Shown: positions 20,635-30,242 of the stretch, piece after piece
How positions within the stretch are numbered: position 1 is the first letter of the stretch
Layout: each line of letters begins with the position of its first letter
DNA from: Chrysophaeum taylorii
Taxonomy: Eukaryota > Sar > Pelagophyceae > Pelagomonadales > Pelagomonadaceae
Direction: 5' to 3'
Assembly: GCA_029834535.1 (NCBI GenBank)
Contig: JAQMWT010000620.1
Coordinates: 1-42,359 of the forward strand
Length of the DNA stretch: 42,359 nucleotides
The notes under the pieces: model-generated
Seen by the model: the letters and a program-made list of their open reading frames with translations, nothing else
The model's database searches: none
What the model was told of the DNA's origin: nothing
Position numbers and translations under genes: made by a program

Positions 20635-21879
20635 TCAACGCCGTTCTTCGCTGTCCTTAATGAGTCTTGCCCAGCCCATTTTGAGGTCGTACTTTATGTC
20701 GTGAATGGCTTTGTTTCCAGCTAACTGCAGGGCTTCAAGGATGGTTGAGGCCTCGCAGTATGCGGCATAGCGCATAGCGGACGCCACGCCACCGGGCGAG
20801 ACAAGCTTTGACCTCGGGTTGACGTCCCTCGTAAAGACGATGCGGGTGTTGGGTTCGACGTTGTATCTCATGCACAAACTTTCTGGTGAGATGTCGCCGA
20901 TTTTGGGAAGCGCTTTGCCTTTCGTCGTCACAAATTTCCTGAGTTTCCTGGAAGACGTCCGTTTCCTCGTCTTCTGCTTCTTCTTTAAAGGTTCGCTCGT
21001 GCGCTCGCACTTACTGCACTTCAAGTCGTCTTCGGTCAGAAAGAGATCGCTCGGCGTTGCGAATTGGTCGCCGCACCGTTTGCACTCGTAGATGTGTAAA
21101 TCATGATCGGTGAGCGGCTCCTCGGCGATGTCGCATCGCCGCCATGCCCGATCCGGGTGCATCTCACACGTCCATTCTGTTTCCGGCGACATATCGATGG
21201 TGCACGGCAGCTGCCTCCATTTATCGCACTTGTCGCAGCACACCCAGAGTGAGGGGGTGTCGTTCACGATGTCGACAACTTCTGAATCAACCCGCGACAC
21301 TTGTCTGACACCTCCTGCTTCTTTTTCCACGACTGCGGCCGGCTCGACGCCCTGATCCTCTGGCTCGTCGACGGAAGAAGCGGGATCGTCCACCACCCGT
21401 CTCGGGTCCTCGTTCGGATCCTCGGCATCCAGGTGGTAGCAATCAATCGCCACGTCCACGAGCGTCCGATACAACTCATACTTTCCCGGGACGTCATTCG
21501 GCCTTTTGTAGGTGGTGTTGCCCGCGGTCTTGAACCTGGTCCAGCCGTCGTAGTTCATGAGAATAATAAGAGATTCGCGTTGGTCTGGCGACAGCAGCTT
21601 CTCCTCCGCCCGCTCCTCGTTGGGCAACTGACCCCCCAAGTCGCCTCTTGGTACATTTGTTGGCGGCACCTGCGTCGATGACGGCTTGAGCGCCCTCACC
21701 GCGCGCAGGAACCGGTTCCGCGCGAGGGCTTTCCACGGCGTAACAACCTGCATGAGTTCCTCGTCCGTCGCCAGTCGCAGGTCGTCGACGGTCTCGGCGA
21801 TCGCGAAGATGGACGCCTTCTGCGCGTCATCGAGTGCGAGGGGCGACAAGAATCCTTTAATTTCTTTAATCGTCGGCAT
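20635..21879 (-). CDS. CW-type zinc-finger protein with SAM-like N-terminus
   Basis: A single-exon frame of 414 aa from an ATG at 21879. Residues 210-256 match the CW zinc finger: SLWVCCDKCDKWRQLP with C215, C218 and W221, then W236, C238 and C249. CW domains of known proteins read histone H3 Lys4 methylation in the nucleus. Residues 266-291 hold a second CxxC...CxxC pair. Residues about 8-65 resemble a SAM-like helical domain (DDLRLATDEELMQVVTPW). A Lys/Arg run (LKKKQKTRKRTSSRKLRK) is a likely nuclear signal. The C-terminal 85 residues are conserved-looking but unassigned. The gene starts 54 bp from the divergent methyltransferase gene. A chromatin-reader role is inferred from the CW finger. 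Confidence 0.85.
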   Translation of the reverse strand: MPTIKEIKGFLSPLALDDAQKASIFAIAETVDDLRLATDEELMQVVTPWKALARNRFLRAVRALKPSSTQVPPTNVPRGDLGGQLPNEERAEEKLLSPDQRESLIILMNYDGWTRFKTAGNTTYKRPNDVPGKYELYRTLVDVAIDCYHLDAEDPNEDPRRVVDDPASSVDEPEDQGVEPAAVVEKEAGGVRQVSRVDSEVVDIVNDTPSLWVCCDKCDKWRQLPCTIDMSPETEWTCEMHPDRAWRRCDIAEEPLTDHDLHIYECKRCGDQFATPSDLFLTEDDLKCSKCERTSEPLKKKQKTRKRTSSRKLRKFVTTKGKALPKIGDISPESLCMRYNVEPNTRIVFTRDVNPRSKLVSPGGVASAMRYAAYCEASTILEALQLAGNKAIHDIKYDLKMGWARLIKDSEERR

Positions 21880-21933
21880 CGTATCGTCCAGAGATCGTCC
21901 TGATACGTATACCCGGCTATCTATCTATTGGCT
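21880..21933. promoter_or_regulatory. 54-bp shared divergent promoter region
   Basis: Only 54 bp separate the two start codons of the CW-finger and RMT2-like genes, so both promoters must lie here or overlap the coding regions. It contains a GATACGTATAC near-palindrome and CTATCTATCTATTGG, whose ATTGG end matches an inverted CCAAT box. Confidence 0.55.
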
Positions 21934-23044
21934 ATGGAGGGAGAAGCAAGCCCCGGCGAGACGTCTGAGGACGGCGCGACGGCCGAAGGGAAAGGGCTCA
22001 TCAAGGCCGCGAGCCTTGGCGACGTTGAGGAATGCAGGCGCGTGCTTGATCGCAACGTGGTCGCGGCGTCGTTCCAGGACTCGACAAGCGGGAAATCGGC
22101 GCTCATGGCGGCGGCCGGAGCCGGCTGCGTCGAAGGCGTACGGCTCCTTCTCGAACGTGGCGCGCCGTGGAACGCCCTCGACCGAGAAGCCAAATGCGCG
22201 GGCGAGTACGCTATGGCGAGCGGCAGTCAGGCTTGCGTGGACGCGTTGGTCAACGCCGGCGTCCAGGCCCAGCTCCTTTTCGGGGCGCTCGAAGATACCA
22301 CGACCTCCGACGACCGGACGACCGACGGCTACCTCGCCGGCGACGTCGCCTTGGACTCGGAGACGCTCGTCGATGCCAACGGCGACGCCGTCATGATGGA
22401 GTGGTAACCGCGCCTTTTGCTCGTTAGCTCGATGCTCTCGCAGGGAACGGCCGCTCATGGAGGCTTCGGCAGACGTGCTTAGCGGCAAGTTTCCGCACGA
22501 ATGGTGCGCGATTTTGCGCGCTAAAAGCGACCTGAGCGTGTTGAACGTCGGCCACGGCATGGGGATCATCGACGGGTGCCTACGCGAGCGCCGTCCTCGA
22601 CGCCACACCATTGTCGAGGCGCACCCCACCGTCATCGATTCCATGCGCGCTGGTGGCTGGTTTGATCGCGCTCTCGTCCGCGCCGAGCGCTGGCAATCGG
22701 CCGTCGCCGATCCTACCTTTGGTCCTTTCGATTCCGTCTACTATGACACCTACGCAGAAACGTACAATGACATGCGCGACTTCTTCCGCACGCTTCCGCG
22801 ACTCCTCGCCAAGCCCCACGGCATATTTTCGTTCTTCAATGGCTGTTGCCCCTTCAATCCTTTCTTTCATGGGGTCGCTTGCGAGCTGATCTCCCTCGAA
22901 CTCGCGGCAATCGGCCTCGAACTCGACTTTGTTCCGATCAAGGTCGAGCCCCTCAATGCGGCGACGTGGCAGGGTATCCGCCGACGATACTGGGTCTTCG
23001 ATTCCTACTACCTTCCTATCGCCCGATGGAAGAATCTTCAATAA
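21934..23044 (+). CDS. RMT2: RMT2-type protein arginine methyltransferase, one 40-nt intron
   Basis: Exons 21934-22403 and 22444-23044 join to 356 codons. The intron 22404-22443 (GTAACC...CTCGCAG) removes an in-frame TAA and restores EWERPLMEA, the usual link between the two domains of this family. Residues about 20-110 are ankyrin-like (SALMAAAGAGCVEGVRLLL). The C-terminal half is the RMT2/guanidinoacetate-methyltransferase-like fold: VLNVGHGMGIIDG (AdoMet site), HTIVEAHPTVIDSM, FDSVYYDTYAETYNDMRDFF and GIFSFFNG. Yeast Rmt2 has the same ankyrin-plus-methyltransferase architecture and methylates the delta-nitrogen of an arginine in ribosomal protein Rpl12. That substrate is an inference here. 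The ATG at 21934 is chosen because the earlier open codons lack an ATG. Confidence 0.9.
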
Positions 23045-23299
23045 TGATCGAGCTACAAGATACCCGCGGAAATAAAGCGCTTGGTTGGGCTGCTTTCTCG
23101 GACCTCGCCACGTTTCGTTTCGTTTCGTTTCGTTTCTTCGTTTCGTTTCGTTTCCCCTGATCAACCTGTAAGTTCCCCCTGATCAACCTGCAAGCTGATC
23201 AGCCAACTTCCAAAGCCTTCTTTTCTGCGTGTTGTGTTCTCACCTTGTCGTCTCGCTACCTGGCACGGTTTGGGCGTGACTCCAGTTCCAGAGCCGCTA
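23045..23299. repeat. 3' flank with GTTTC simple repeat and a short duplication
   Basis: CGTTTCGTTTCGTTTCGTTT and similar units occupy about 23110-23155. CCCTGATCAACCTG occurs twice (about 23155 and 23178). No gene is seen. Confidence 0.6.
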
Positions 23300-23960
23300 T
23301 CTTGTACAGCCCGTGACTGGCGCAAGTTCGCAATGGAGCTTGGGATATATCGATGACGGGAACGGCCGCGGGCCGATCGACCGAGGGGTTGTCGTCAAAA
23401 TCTTGACGTCAAACAGCCGTTGTATGTTGACGTTGACGTTGACGTGACTTGACGTAGCGACTTTTGGCGAGCAGGTCACGGTCGAGGGATTTTACGTGAC
23501 GTCGGCGGAAGCGCCAGGGCTAAAGTGCCCGTACACCAGCTCGTGTTGGATGAGGATGTGAGCTGGGCGGAGGATGAGGAATACGTCGCGAGGCCGTACG
23601 TTTCACTGGAGCAGTATCGGGATAACACGCTCGTGAAAGCCGGGAGGAGAGCGGTGCCTTCAGGTTCCTTGGAAGCACGTTAAGCGCCTGACAGGGGATC
23701 ACCCAGACTGTGCGAAGAAGACATTGACTGCAGTAAAAAGATGCCCTGCTGCGTCTATCGCGATCCGAAGAGGGGCACGACGTGTTAAGAACTGCTGCGA
23801 TGCCGAGGAGGACGACCAGCGGTACTTTGGACGGCTACGTTTCGGTGACCACTGGTTTTCCTCCGACAAGAAAGCTGTCGCGCTCTTGTGTTTTCTTCTG
23901 CTTCTGCAGGCGGAGGGAGGTACGAGAGACGAGGGAAGGCGAGGAAGACACTAGCTGTTC
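23300..23960 (+). pseudogene. Unidentified decayed coding region
   Basis: Coding-like fragments follow one another in shifted frames: QWSLGYIDDGNGRGPIDRGV (about 23325), FGEQVTVEGFYVTSAEAPGL (about 23465), LVLDEDVSWAEDEEYVARPY (about 23540, other frame) and DDQRYFGRLRFGDHWFSSDK (about 23810). A TTGACG tandem (about 23426-23445) interrupts the first. I recognise no family. The pattern suggests one old gene or element remnant. Weak evidence. Confidence 0.35.
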
Positions 23961-24689
23961 GTGCAGGACTTTCCCGGCCTCTACCGGCCTCTGCCTTCTC
24001 GTTTTCGTTATGTTGACTTTGACTTGACCAGAGTGAAGGCAGTCATACTGGAAGTAGAGTTTGACGTGACCGAGATCCGACCACTGTCTCCGTGACGTCA
24101 AAACCAAGATTTTTGATGTGGCCAAATTTCGAGTCAAGGTGCAGCTCTGAGTTGCTTTTGTCAGCACCTTAGCTAGAAGGAGAAGAGGAAGAAAGAAGAA
24201 GAGGAACGGCCCCCGCAGACTGAGTAAGTGACTGAGTGACTGACTCTCCAAGAGGGAGGTGCGTTGGGAAAGCCCACAGCGTTATTGTTGTTGTGATTAG
24301 CAACTATATTTGCGCCCTGTTTTTTTTTTTTTACGTATCGAGGCCAAGGTGCAACACAGCCCCACACGCCCCGAGAGTCCTCGCACCATATCACCACGGC
24401 ACTGGGCGGTTCTTGATATGATAGGAATGAATCGCAGACGATAGAAAATCCCATACAGGTGTAAAGCTTCGTTGAAGAGACAAAGCGCGAGGTAAAGTAG
24501 GAGCCGGATGCGCGTCAGACCAAAAGATGGTCAACAAGAGTGTCTGTCGGTCGTGCGAGATGGTAGTCGGTCGGCAGGTTGGCCCAAGATTACTGTGCAG
24601 TGGCGGCGGCAGCGGCGAACCGCAGCATACCCTTGATTGGAGCCGTAGTCAGAATGCCAAGCGCGCGCGCACACACAAAGACGCGCAAA
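23961..24689. other. Intergenic region with no recognised gene
   Basis: It contains a short GACTGAGT-type repeat near 24225 and a run of about 12 T at 24320. No convincing coding sequence is seen on either strand. It probably includes the 3' UTR of the U2AF-like gene on the minus strand. Confidence 0.5.
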
Positions 24690-26449
24690 TCAAAGGAGGC
24701 CGTAGTGCGCAAAGTCCGAGTAGTTTTCGGGCGGCGGCGGCGGCGCCGGTGGGTTGACGTCGCGGTTGTGGTCTCCAGGTGTCGGCGGGGGCAGAGCAGG
24801 TGATTCTGGAACGAACTCGACACGGAGTTTGCGGCCGTCGAAGAGGCGGTGCCTGAGTGTGGCGAGGGCGAGAATGGCGTGGTCGACGAGGGAGAAGCGG
24901 ACGAGAAGGTCGTCGCCGTCGGGCGTGGCGGAGACGACGGTTCCATACTTTGCGCACTCTCGCTGGACCTCGTCGAGAATACCGTCGACAACAGCGGTTC
25001 GTCGGCGTCTCGCGTCGTCCTCGTTGTCGGGGATGTCTTCGGGGTCGGTTTCCTCGAGGATTCGTCTGAGGACGATCGTTCGGTGGGGGTCGAGGGTAAG
25101 CTTCTCGAGGTCATCGACGTCGGCTCGCGCGAGAGGGGGGGGTTCCATGACGGCGGCGGCACCGCGGATCTCGAGGGGCTGGAGGTCGCCCTTGCGGTAC
25201 TTGTCGAGGACGTCGATCCAGCGGGGCTCTTCCGAGGCTCGATGCTGCGGTCCCGCATATTTCGAGGGCCTGCCGATCCTCAGCTGCGAGCCCTGGAAAG
25301 GGATGCCGTTGAACTGGAGCATCGCGTCGGTCTCCTCGACGCTGCGGAGCTCGACGAAAGCGAAGTGTCCCGAGAGACGGAGGGAGATGATGGGGTCGCC
25401 CGGGCCGATGACCTGGCCGAGCTGTCGGGCGACGAGGCCCAGAAACGCCCGGATCGACGACTCGGTCATCAAGGCCGAGGTGTTGCCGATGAAGAGCTCG
25501 CGGCACACCTTTTCCGAGGCAGGGTCGCCCGGGCTCATCGAGAGCGCTGCTGCCGCCTCGTGAGGAAACCCCGAGGGCGCGCCGTCGCGGTCGAAGCCGC
25601 CCTCGACCAAGAGTTGCTGCCAGGTCGACGCGGGCGTGACGGGTCCGTCGTATTTGGAGGGTCTGCCAATCTTGAGGACGTGGCCCATGAAGGGGATCCC
25701 CGTCAGCGAGAGCGCGCGGTCCGTTTCCTCGATAGTCCGGAGCTCGACGAAGGCGAAGTTCGCCGAGACGCGGCACTGGACGACCGGAGCGCCCGGCGCC
25801 GAGTTCATGCGCATCGTCGACATGGCCGCGTTCAGGTGGTCGATCAGCATGCGCTCCGTCGTCTGGGGGGGGGTGTTGCCGACAAACAATTCGCGCCGCG
25901 GCTTGGTCGCGGCGTCGGGCACGATCGGTACGAGCCCCATTTGTGCCGCGGCCGCCACGACGTCGCCGCCCGGCGCCACGACCGGCGGGGTTCCCGGGGG
26001 GGGCGCCGACGAGAAACCGCTTCGTCGCGGCCGCCGCGGAGCCGGAGGCGCGTCTTCCGTCTCCTCGCACCGGCGTCGTCGGTCCGAGTCGTTGTCGTCG
26101 TCTTCCTCGTCCCGTCGACGTCGACGTCGCGACGAATCCTCGCCGCCGTTATCTCGAAGGCCGCGGTTGTAGTAGCCCGGGACCTCGTCGCCGCGACGCC
26201 GCCGATCATCCCGTCGGCGCCGATAGTCGTCGTCGTCGCGCCGCCGGTCCTCCTCGTCTCGCCATCGATCCGAATGTTCGCGGCGCCGCGACGACGATTC
26301 GTACGACGAATACCGGCGCCCATCGTCCCGCGACGACCGCCTGCGAGGGGGGTGCCAACATGATCATATCACAACACGCACGACGAGCCGCGGGTGTACC
26401 CGCCGTCGTCCCAGTCGCCGCGACGCCTCTCGTCGCGGTACGGCGCCAT
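24690..26449 (-). CDS. U2AF large-subunit-like splicing factor, one 41-nt intron
   Basis: Exons 26449-26382 and 26340-24690 join to 572 codons. The intron 26381-26341 (GTGCGTG...CCTCGCAG) keeps frame. Residues about 20-110 are an Arg/Ser then Arg/Asp-rich region (RRYSSYESSSRRREHSDRW). RRM1 is at about 171-254 (LFVGN and NFAFVEL), RRM2 at about 302-385 (LFIGN and HFAFVEL). Both end in a GRPSKY-GP motif, typical of U2AF65. A third RRM at about 440-533 (ILDEVQRECAKYGTVVSA, FDGRKLRVEF) fits a U2AF-homology motif. A Pro-rich tail ends the protein. The U2AF large subunit binds the polypyrimidine tract at 3' splice sites in the nucleus. PUF60/RBM39-type relatives are less likely given three RRMs in this order. 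Confidence 0.88.
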
Positions 26450-26640
26450 CGCCAGCAAACTCAAAACCCGAACCCTTTCTCTTTTAAACCGGCAAACTCA
26501 AAACCCGAACTCTCTCTTCTCTTTAAAAACGGGCGGCACGGCCCGCACGTGTTGCGCGCCGTGCCACCCTTGCACACGTTCTTCCACTGGCAACCGTACC
26601 ACCAACGCGCTTAATTGCGGCCTCCGCCCTGTCTCCTCTT
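26450..26640 (-). promoter_or_regulatory. Upstream region of the U2AF-like gene with imperfect duplication
   Basis: GCAAACTCAAAACCCGAAC occurs twice (about 26456 and 26500), each copy followed by a CT-rich tract. It lies directly upstream of the minus-strand start. A promoter role is inferred from position. Confidence 0.4.
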
Positions 26641-27494
26641 GGATGTCTGTCCTATTCGACGCCTCGAATGGGTGTAGCCACGGTAGCCTCCACTCCGCCT
26701 CCTCCAGGAACCGTACCCTCCCTTCCGGTACGCCGCGCTCGCGTTTTCGAAGACCTACCCACAGCGATCGACGAGGTTCCCATCACTGACCTTATTTATT
26801 ACTTCGCCGCGCCCGTTCTTTGCCGCGCGACATCCCGACCAACGAAGCGTGCGTCCCTGCCCACTTCCGCAAAGCGTGGTTTGATCAAGCCGCTTCTGAC
26901 GACGACGACGATGCTCGTGATCCTGCTCTACTTTGGTACGTGAGTCTCCACAATCTGCCGCGAATGCGGCGCGAAACGCGCGGGCGGCCGTTTCGCGGAC
27001 CTTTTTGCGGACTTTGCCGCTGGGCTCCGAGACCTCCTCGTTGATGGGACGTAGGCCCAGCAGCCAGTGGAGCAACGAAGTCCTTACGTCATCGGCGAAC
27101 CTTTCCCGACAAGGTCGATTCAGTGATGGACAAAGAAAGCGACGACATGGAGACCTTGTTTATTCGCGGGGGACGTCGGCTGAAGTTGCTTGAACGTGAA
27201 GTGAACGAAGGCACGCAGCTCAACATCGGCATGGTGGGGAGCTGAGCTTGTCCACGACCGTCCGCTGCTCGAGCTCGTTTAAAGCATTATTACCTTTGTC
27301 GAGATGGATGATGACATGCTCGGGATGTTGCTCGACGCGAGAGCGGACACCAAAGATGTTGAGACGCGACGGACCTCTACCGCGACGTTGATCGGAAAAC
27401 AACGCCTCTGATTGTTACACACTACTCACTGTCCAGCGGCACGGCGGCAGACGGTACCTATACCGATAGGACGCATCACGGGGTATCGGATACG
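26641..27494. other. Weakly coding region between U2AF-like gene and RT-like remnant
   Basis: Short open stretches exist on the + strand (for example LRVPAHFRKAWFDQ-like text around 26830) but no domain is recognised. It may be the N-terminal part of the decayed RT-like gene that follows. Confidence 0.3.
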
Positions 27495-28980
27495 GTGTGT
27501 TTGACTAACGGGATGAAAGTCTTCACTCTCGACACGGAAGCAGTACCAATCGGGCTTTGCAGCGAGCAGCTCCGCGTGGACCCACAAGCGTTCTGTCCGG
27601 CGCTTGGCATGGGTTTCCCCGAGAACCCCGACGTCAAAATGTTCTTTTGGACGGCACCCGCACTCTTGCCTGCACCCCTGTTGTTGCCGATGACCTCTTT
27701 GTGTTCGGCGTGCCTTTAGTAGTGTCAGCCCGACATGCCGGGGATTCCGTTGTCGTCTTTACTTTGCAACACGAGGCATTGATGATCACGTGAGCTACGC
27801 GAACAATATTCGCACTCAGCTCCACAACGGCTCTCTCCAATGCATGTACTCTTTGGCCCGCTACTGCATCGCTCCGCGTATAGACTACGCCGCGCAGCAT
27901 TGCGACACGCCACTCCTCGGTCTTTCACTACGGCTTCGACGTCAACGGCTCCGGAGCCGAGGCGCTTCAGGCCTTTGACGCCGACGATATCGTCATCCAA
28001 TGCCTTCGTCTTTCGATGCGGAATGGGGGCGGCGATGTCCACTCTTTCGCCGACCTCAGCCCCGATGCCTTCGTCAGCACGGTGGCTCAGTCCCTCCCGC
28101 ACCTCGTTCACCTCCGTGAAGCGAGGGGCGCCATCGAGGTCCCTATATATATACCCCGGCTCGTCCTGAGCGCCAACTCCAACGCAGGCAACGAGATGCG
28201 CCGCTGGAACCACCTCGTCTCCAGGTGCCGCCTGGCTTGGGCTCTCGATGATTCAGGGACGGGCTCTTTGCACTGAACTCTTTACGACACTTGCTTCCCA
28301 CTGCGGCGCTAATTTCGATGAACCCGCCAAAGTCTAGCTCGTCGACAGCCCCCTCGCCCGAAAGCTCGTTTCCATGGGCGTCCTCGTGGACCTCGCTCTC
28401 CGGACCAACCTGCTCGTGCCAAGCTCTAGCGTGCCCTCACCTCGCAGATAGAGGAGGCATCTCGGGCCGATGCGCTATGGTGCCCGTGGCCTCGTATTTG
28501 ATCGATGATGCCCGTGGGGTCACGACGTCCTCGTGCGATCTCTTCTCCACATTCTTCACCAGCTCGTGGCCCAACTTGTTGCTCCGGGTGCCCAACTGCA
28601 TCTGGGCTGAGTGTCAATACTTGGCCTATCCTATTCCGACTTGCATGGGCCTCGTGGGCATCCGCATTCCTGGCACTGATGCCGTTCTCGACGCGCGCGG
28701 TAAGATCGTCCTCACCCACAACTGCCTCGTCAACCGCGACCGAGAAAGCATTGGACGCACTACGACATGCTCCGACACATCCTACACTTTCCTCTCGGAG
28801 GCCGGAATCCCGTCCAGTCAGAGTTGCTTCGGTGTCTTTTCTGTGGTCGTCCCCCCTACCGTCTGCTCGCTCTTCTGCGGCCGGTATCAAGGCAACCTCG
28901 CCCAACGTCACGTGCTGCCTGACATCCTCGTCACGATCGACTGGGAGCAACTCTTGGGCGTTTATTCAGGCTGTGCTTGA
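27495..28980 (+). pseudogene. Decayed reverse-transcriptase-like gene (C-terminal half)
   Basis: Fragments in changing + strand frames follow the order seen after the palm of non-LTR-like RTs in protists: KVFTLDTEAVPIGLCSEQLR (about 27520), a LFVFGVPL piece in the place of LGxPxG (about 27695), IRTQLHNGSLQCMYSLARYC (about 27808) followed by IAPRIDYAAQHC, matching the QxxxxLLRxCxxPRxxYLLR block, then LRLSMRNGGGDVHSF (about 28005), matching LPLRxGGLGL. The distal part (28291-28980) has Cys/His and Arg-His text in mixed frames. No catalytic xADD box is seen. The assignment is by remembered family pattern and is tentative. Confidence 0.45.
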
Positions 28981-28999
28981 CCCTCCGTGCCCCCAACCC

Positions 29000-29249
29000 T
29001 CCCTGCCGTGCTTTGGGCAAAACCACCCGCCTTGAAAAACAAACGCCTCTGCCCGCGCTCGAACCTCCGCTCATCGCAGTCGACATTTAAAAACCCCCAC
29101 CGATCACTCGCAACGCCCTCCAACCAGGCGACTTTAAAAGAAGCACACACCCCCCTTGTTAGTACTCGGCCTTCAAAACCCTCACTGTTGTTCGCACCCC
29201 CCGAACCCTCTCCTAGCAGTCGACCTTTGAAAACCCTTACCGTTGGCCC
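29000..29249 (+). repeat. Diverged tandem repeat array upstream of the RanBP2-finger gene
   Basis: Related elements recur about every 30-60 bp: GTCGACATTTAAAAACCC (about 29079), GCGACTTTAAAAG (about 29138), TCGGCCTTCAAAACCCTC (about 29168) and GTCGACCTTTGAAAACCC (about 29220). It ends just before the ATG at 29250, so it may form the promoter or 5' UTR. Confidence 0.45.
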
Positions 29250-30242
29250 ATGCTCGTCGAGCATCGCATCGTCGACTTGCGCGCCTTGTGCCGGAGCGCG
29301 CACGCGGCGTCTCCACCCCAAAACTTCTCGTTGGCTGCCGTGACGTGTCAGGACGACGACGACGAGTACTGGGACGAGGATGAGCAAGTCGGTCGCCCGC
29401 GACCGCCCCCTACCGTGCAAGGCGATGCGCCACGTTCTCCGGAAAAAAGCGATGCGCCACGTTCTCCAGAACACAAAAACCGCTGGTCGTGTATATTCTG
29501 CGACTATGGCGACAACGTTGCCGACAGATGCGAAATGTGCGACGAGGCGCGACCCGACGCGCCGCCGCCGCGGCGCCGAAGGGTAATCGTCGATTCCGAC
29601 GACGATAAGATCTCCGGCGGCGAAGACGATATTCGCGAGGAAGACGTCTCGCCCTCGGACGAGGAGCTCTTCGGCGACGATGCGGCGCGCAAGTCCTGCC
29701 GCGTCGTCGAGGACGACGATACCGAGGACCTCTGTTCCGACGACGAGGACCAAATCGACGATACCTCGCCTGGCCACGAGGTCATCGTCATCGACGACGA
29801 CGACGACGACGTAGTGGACCTCACGGCCGGAGAGGACGAGTACCAGGAGAAACCCGAGGCCCCCATCCGCCGGATCGAACTCGCCGACTTCGACGATATC
29901 ATCGACGACGAGAATGACGACGACCCACCCTCCAACGCCGACGACCTTCTCATCCCCGAGATCCAGGACACCTTCCGCTCGGTGGCCTGGCTCCAGGCCA
30001 CCGGGACCTCGAGGATCAACTACAATGACTTCATCCTGGACGACAAGGCCCTCGAGGCCGGCTTGAAGCGCCTCGAGGAGGCCCGCCGCAAGCGCAACGC
30101 TGCTGCCGCTAACGGAAAGCCGATCGAAAAACGCAGGAAGGTCCGGACCAAGAAAACCACGCGCTCCTCCAACACCAATGCTCCTTCCGGAAAAGGCCGC
30201 GCCCGCAAGTGGCGCGCGAAACCCCCTTCTAGGCGACGCTAG
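29250..30242 (+). CDS. Acidic nuclear protein with RanBP2-type zinc finger and SUMO-interaction-like motifs
   Basis: A 330-aa frame from the ATG at 29250. Residues 79-97 match a RanBP2-type zinc finger (RWSCIFCDYGDNVADRCEMC: W79, C81, C84, C94, C97), a fold that binds RNA or ubiquitin in known proteins. Residues 110-240 are very acidic. They include hydrophobic-acidic motifs VIVIDDDDDD (178-187) and VVDLT (188-192) that fit SUMO-interacting motifs. A tandem 8-residue repeat DAPRSPE-K/H lies at about 59-76. The C-terminus is basic with a nuclear-signal-like EKRRKVRTKK. A nuclear scaffold or SUMO-linked role is inferred. The true start could be further downstream, because the first 30 residues look poorly conserved. 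Confidence 0.8.
   Translation: MLVEHRIVDLRALCRSAHAASPPQNFSLAAVTCQDDDDEYWDEDEQVGRPRPPPTVQGDAPRSPEKSDAPRSPEHKNRWSCIFCDYGDNVADRCEMCDEARPDAPPPRRRRVIVDSDDDKISGGEDDIREEDVSPSDEELFGDDAARKSCRVVEDDDTEDLCSDDEDQIDDTSPGHEVIVIDDDDDDVVDLTAGEDEYQEKPEAPIRRIELADFDDIIDDENDDDPPSNADDLLIPEIQDTFRSVAWLQATGTSRINYNDFILDDKALEAGLKRLEEARRKRNAAAANGKPIEKRRKVRTKKTTRSSNTNAPSGKGRARKWRAKPPSRRR

Noticed and set aside
21925..22644. 239-codon minus frame opposite the RMT2-like gene
   Set aside because: Antisense to the ankyrin part of a well-supported gene; no domain.
24849..26363. 504-codon + strand frame opposite the U2AF-like gene
   Set aside because: GC-rich antisense shadow. The minus strand carries recognisable RRMs and a consistent intron, whereas this frame has only low-complexity Arg/Ala/Val text.
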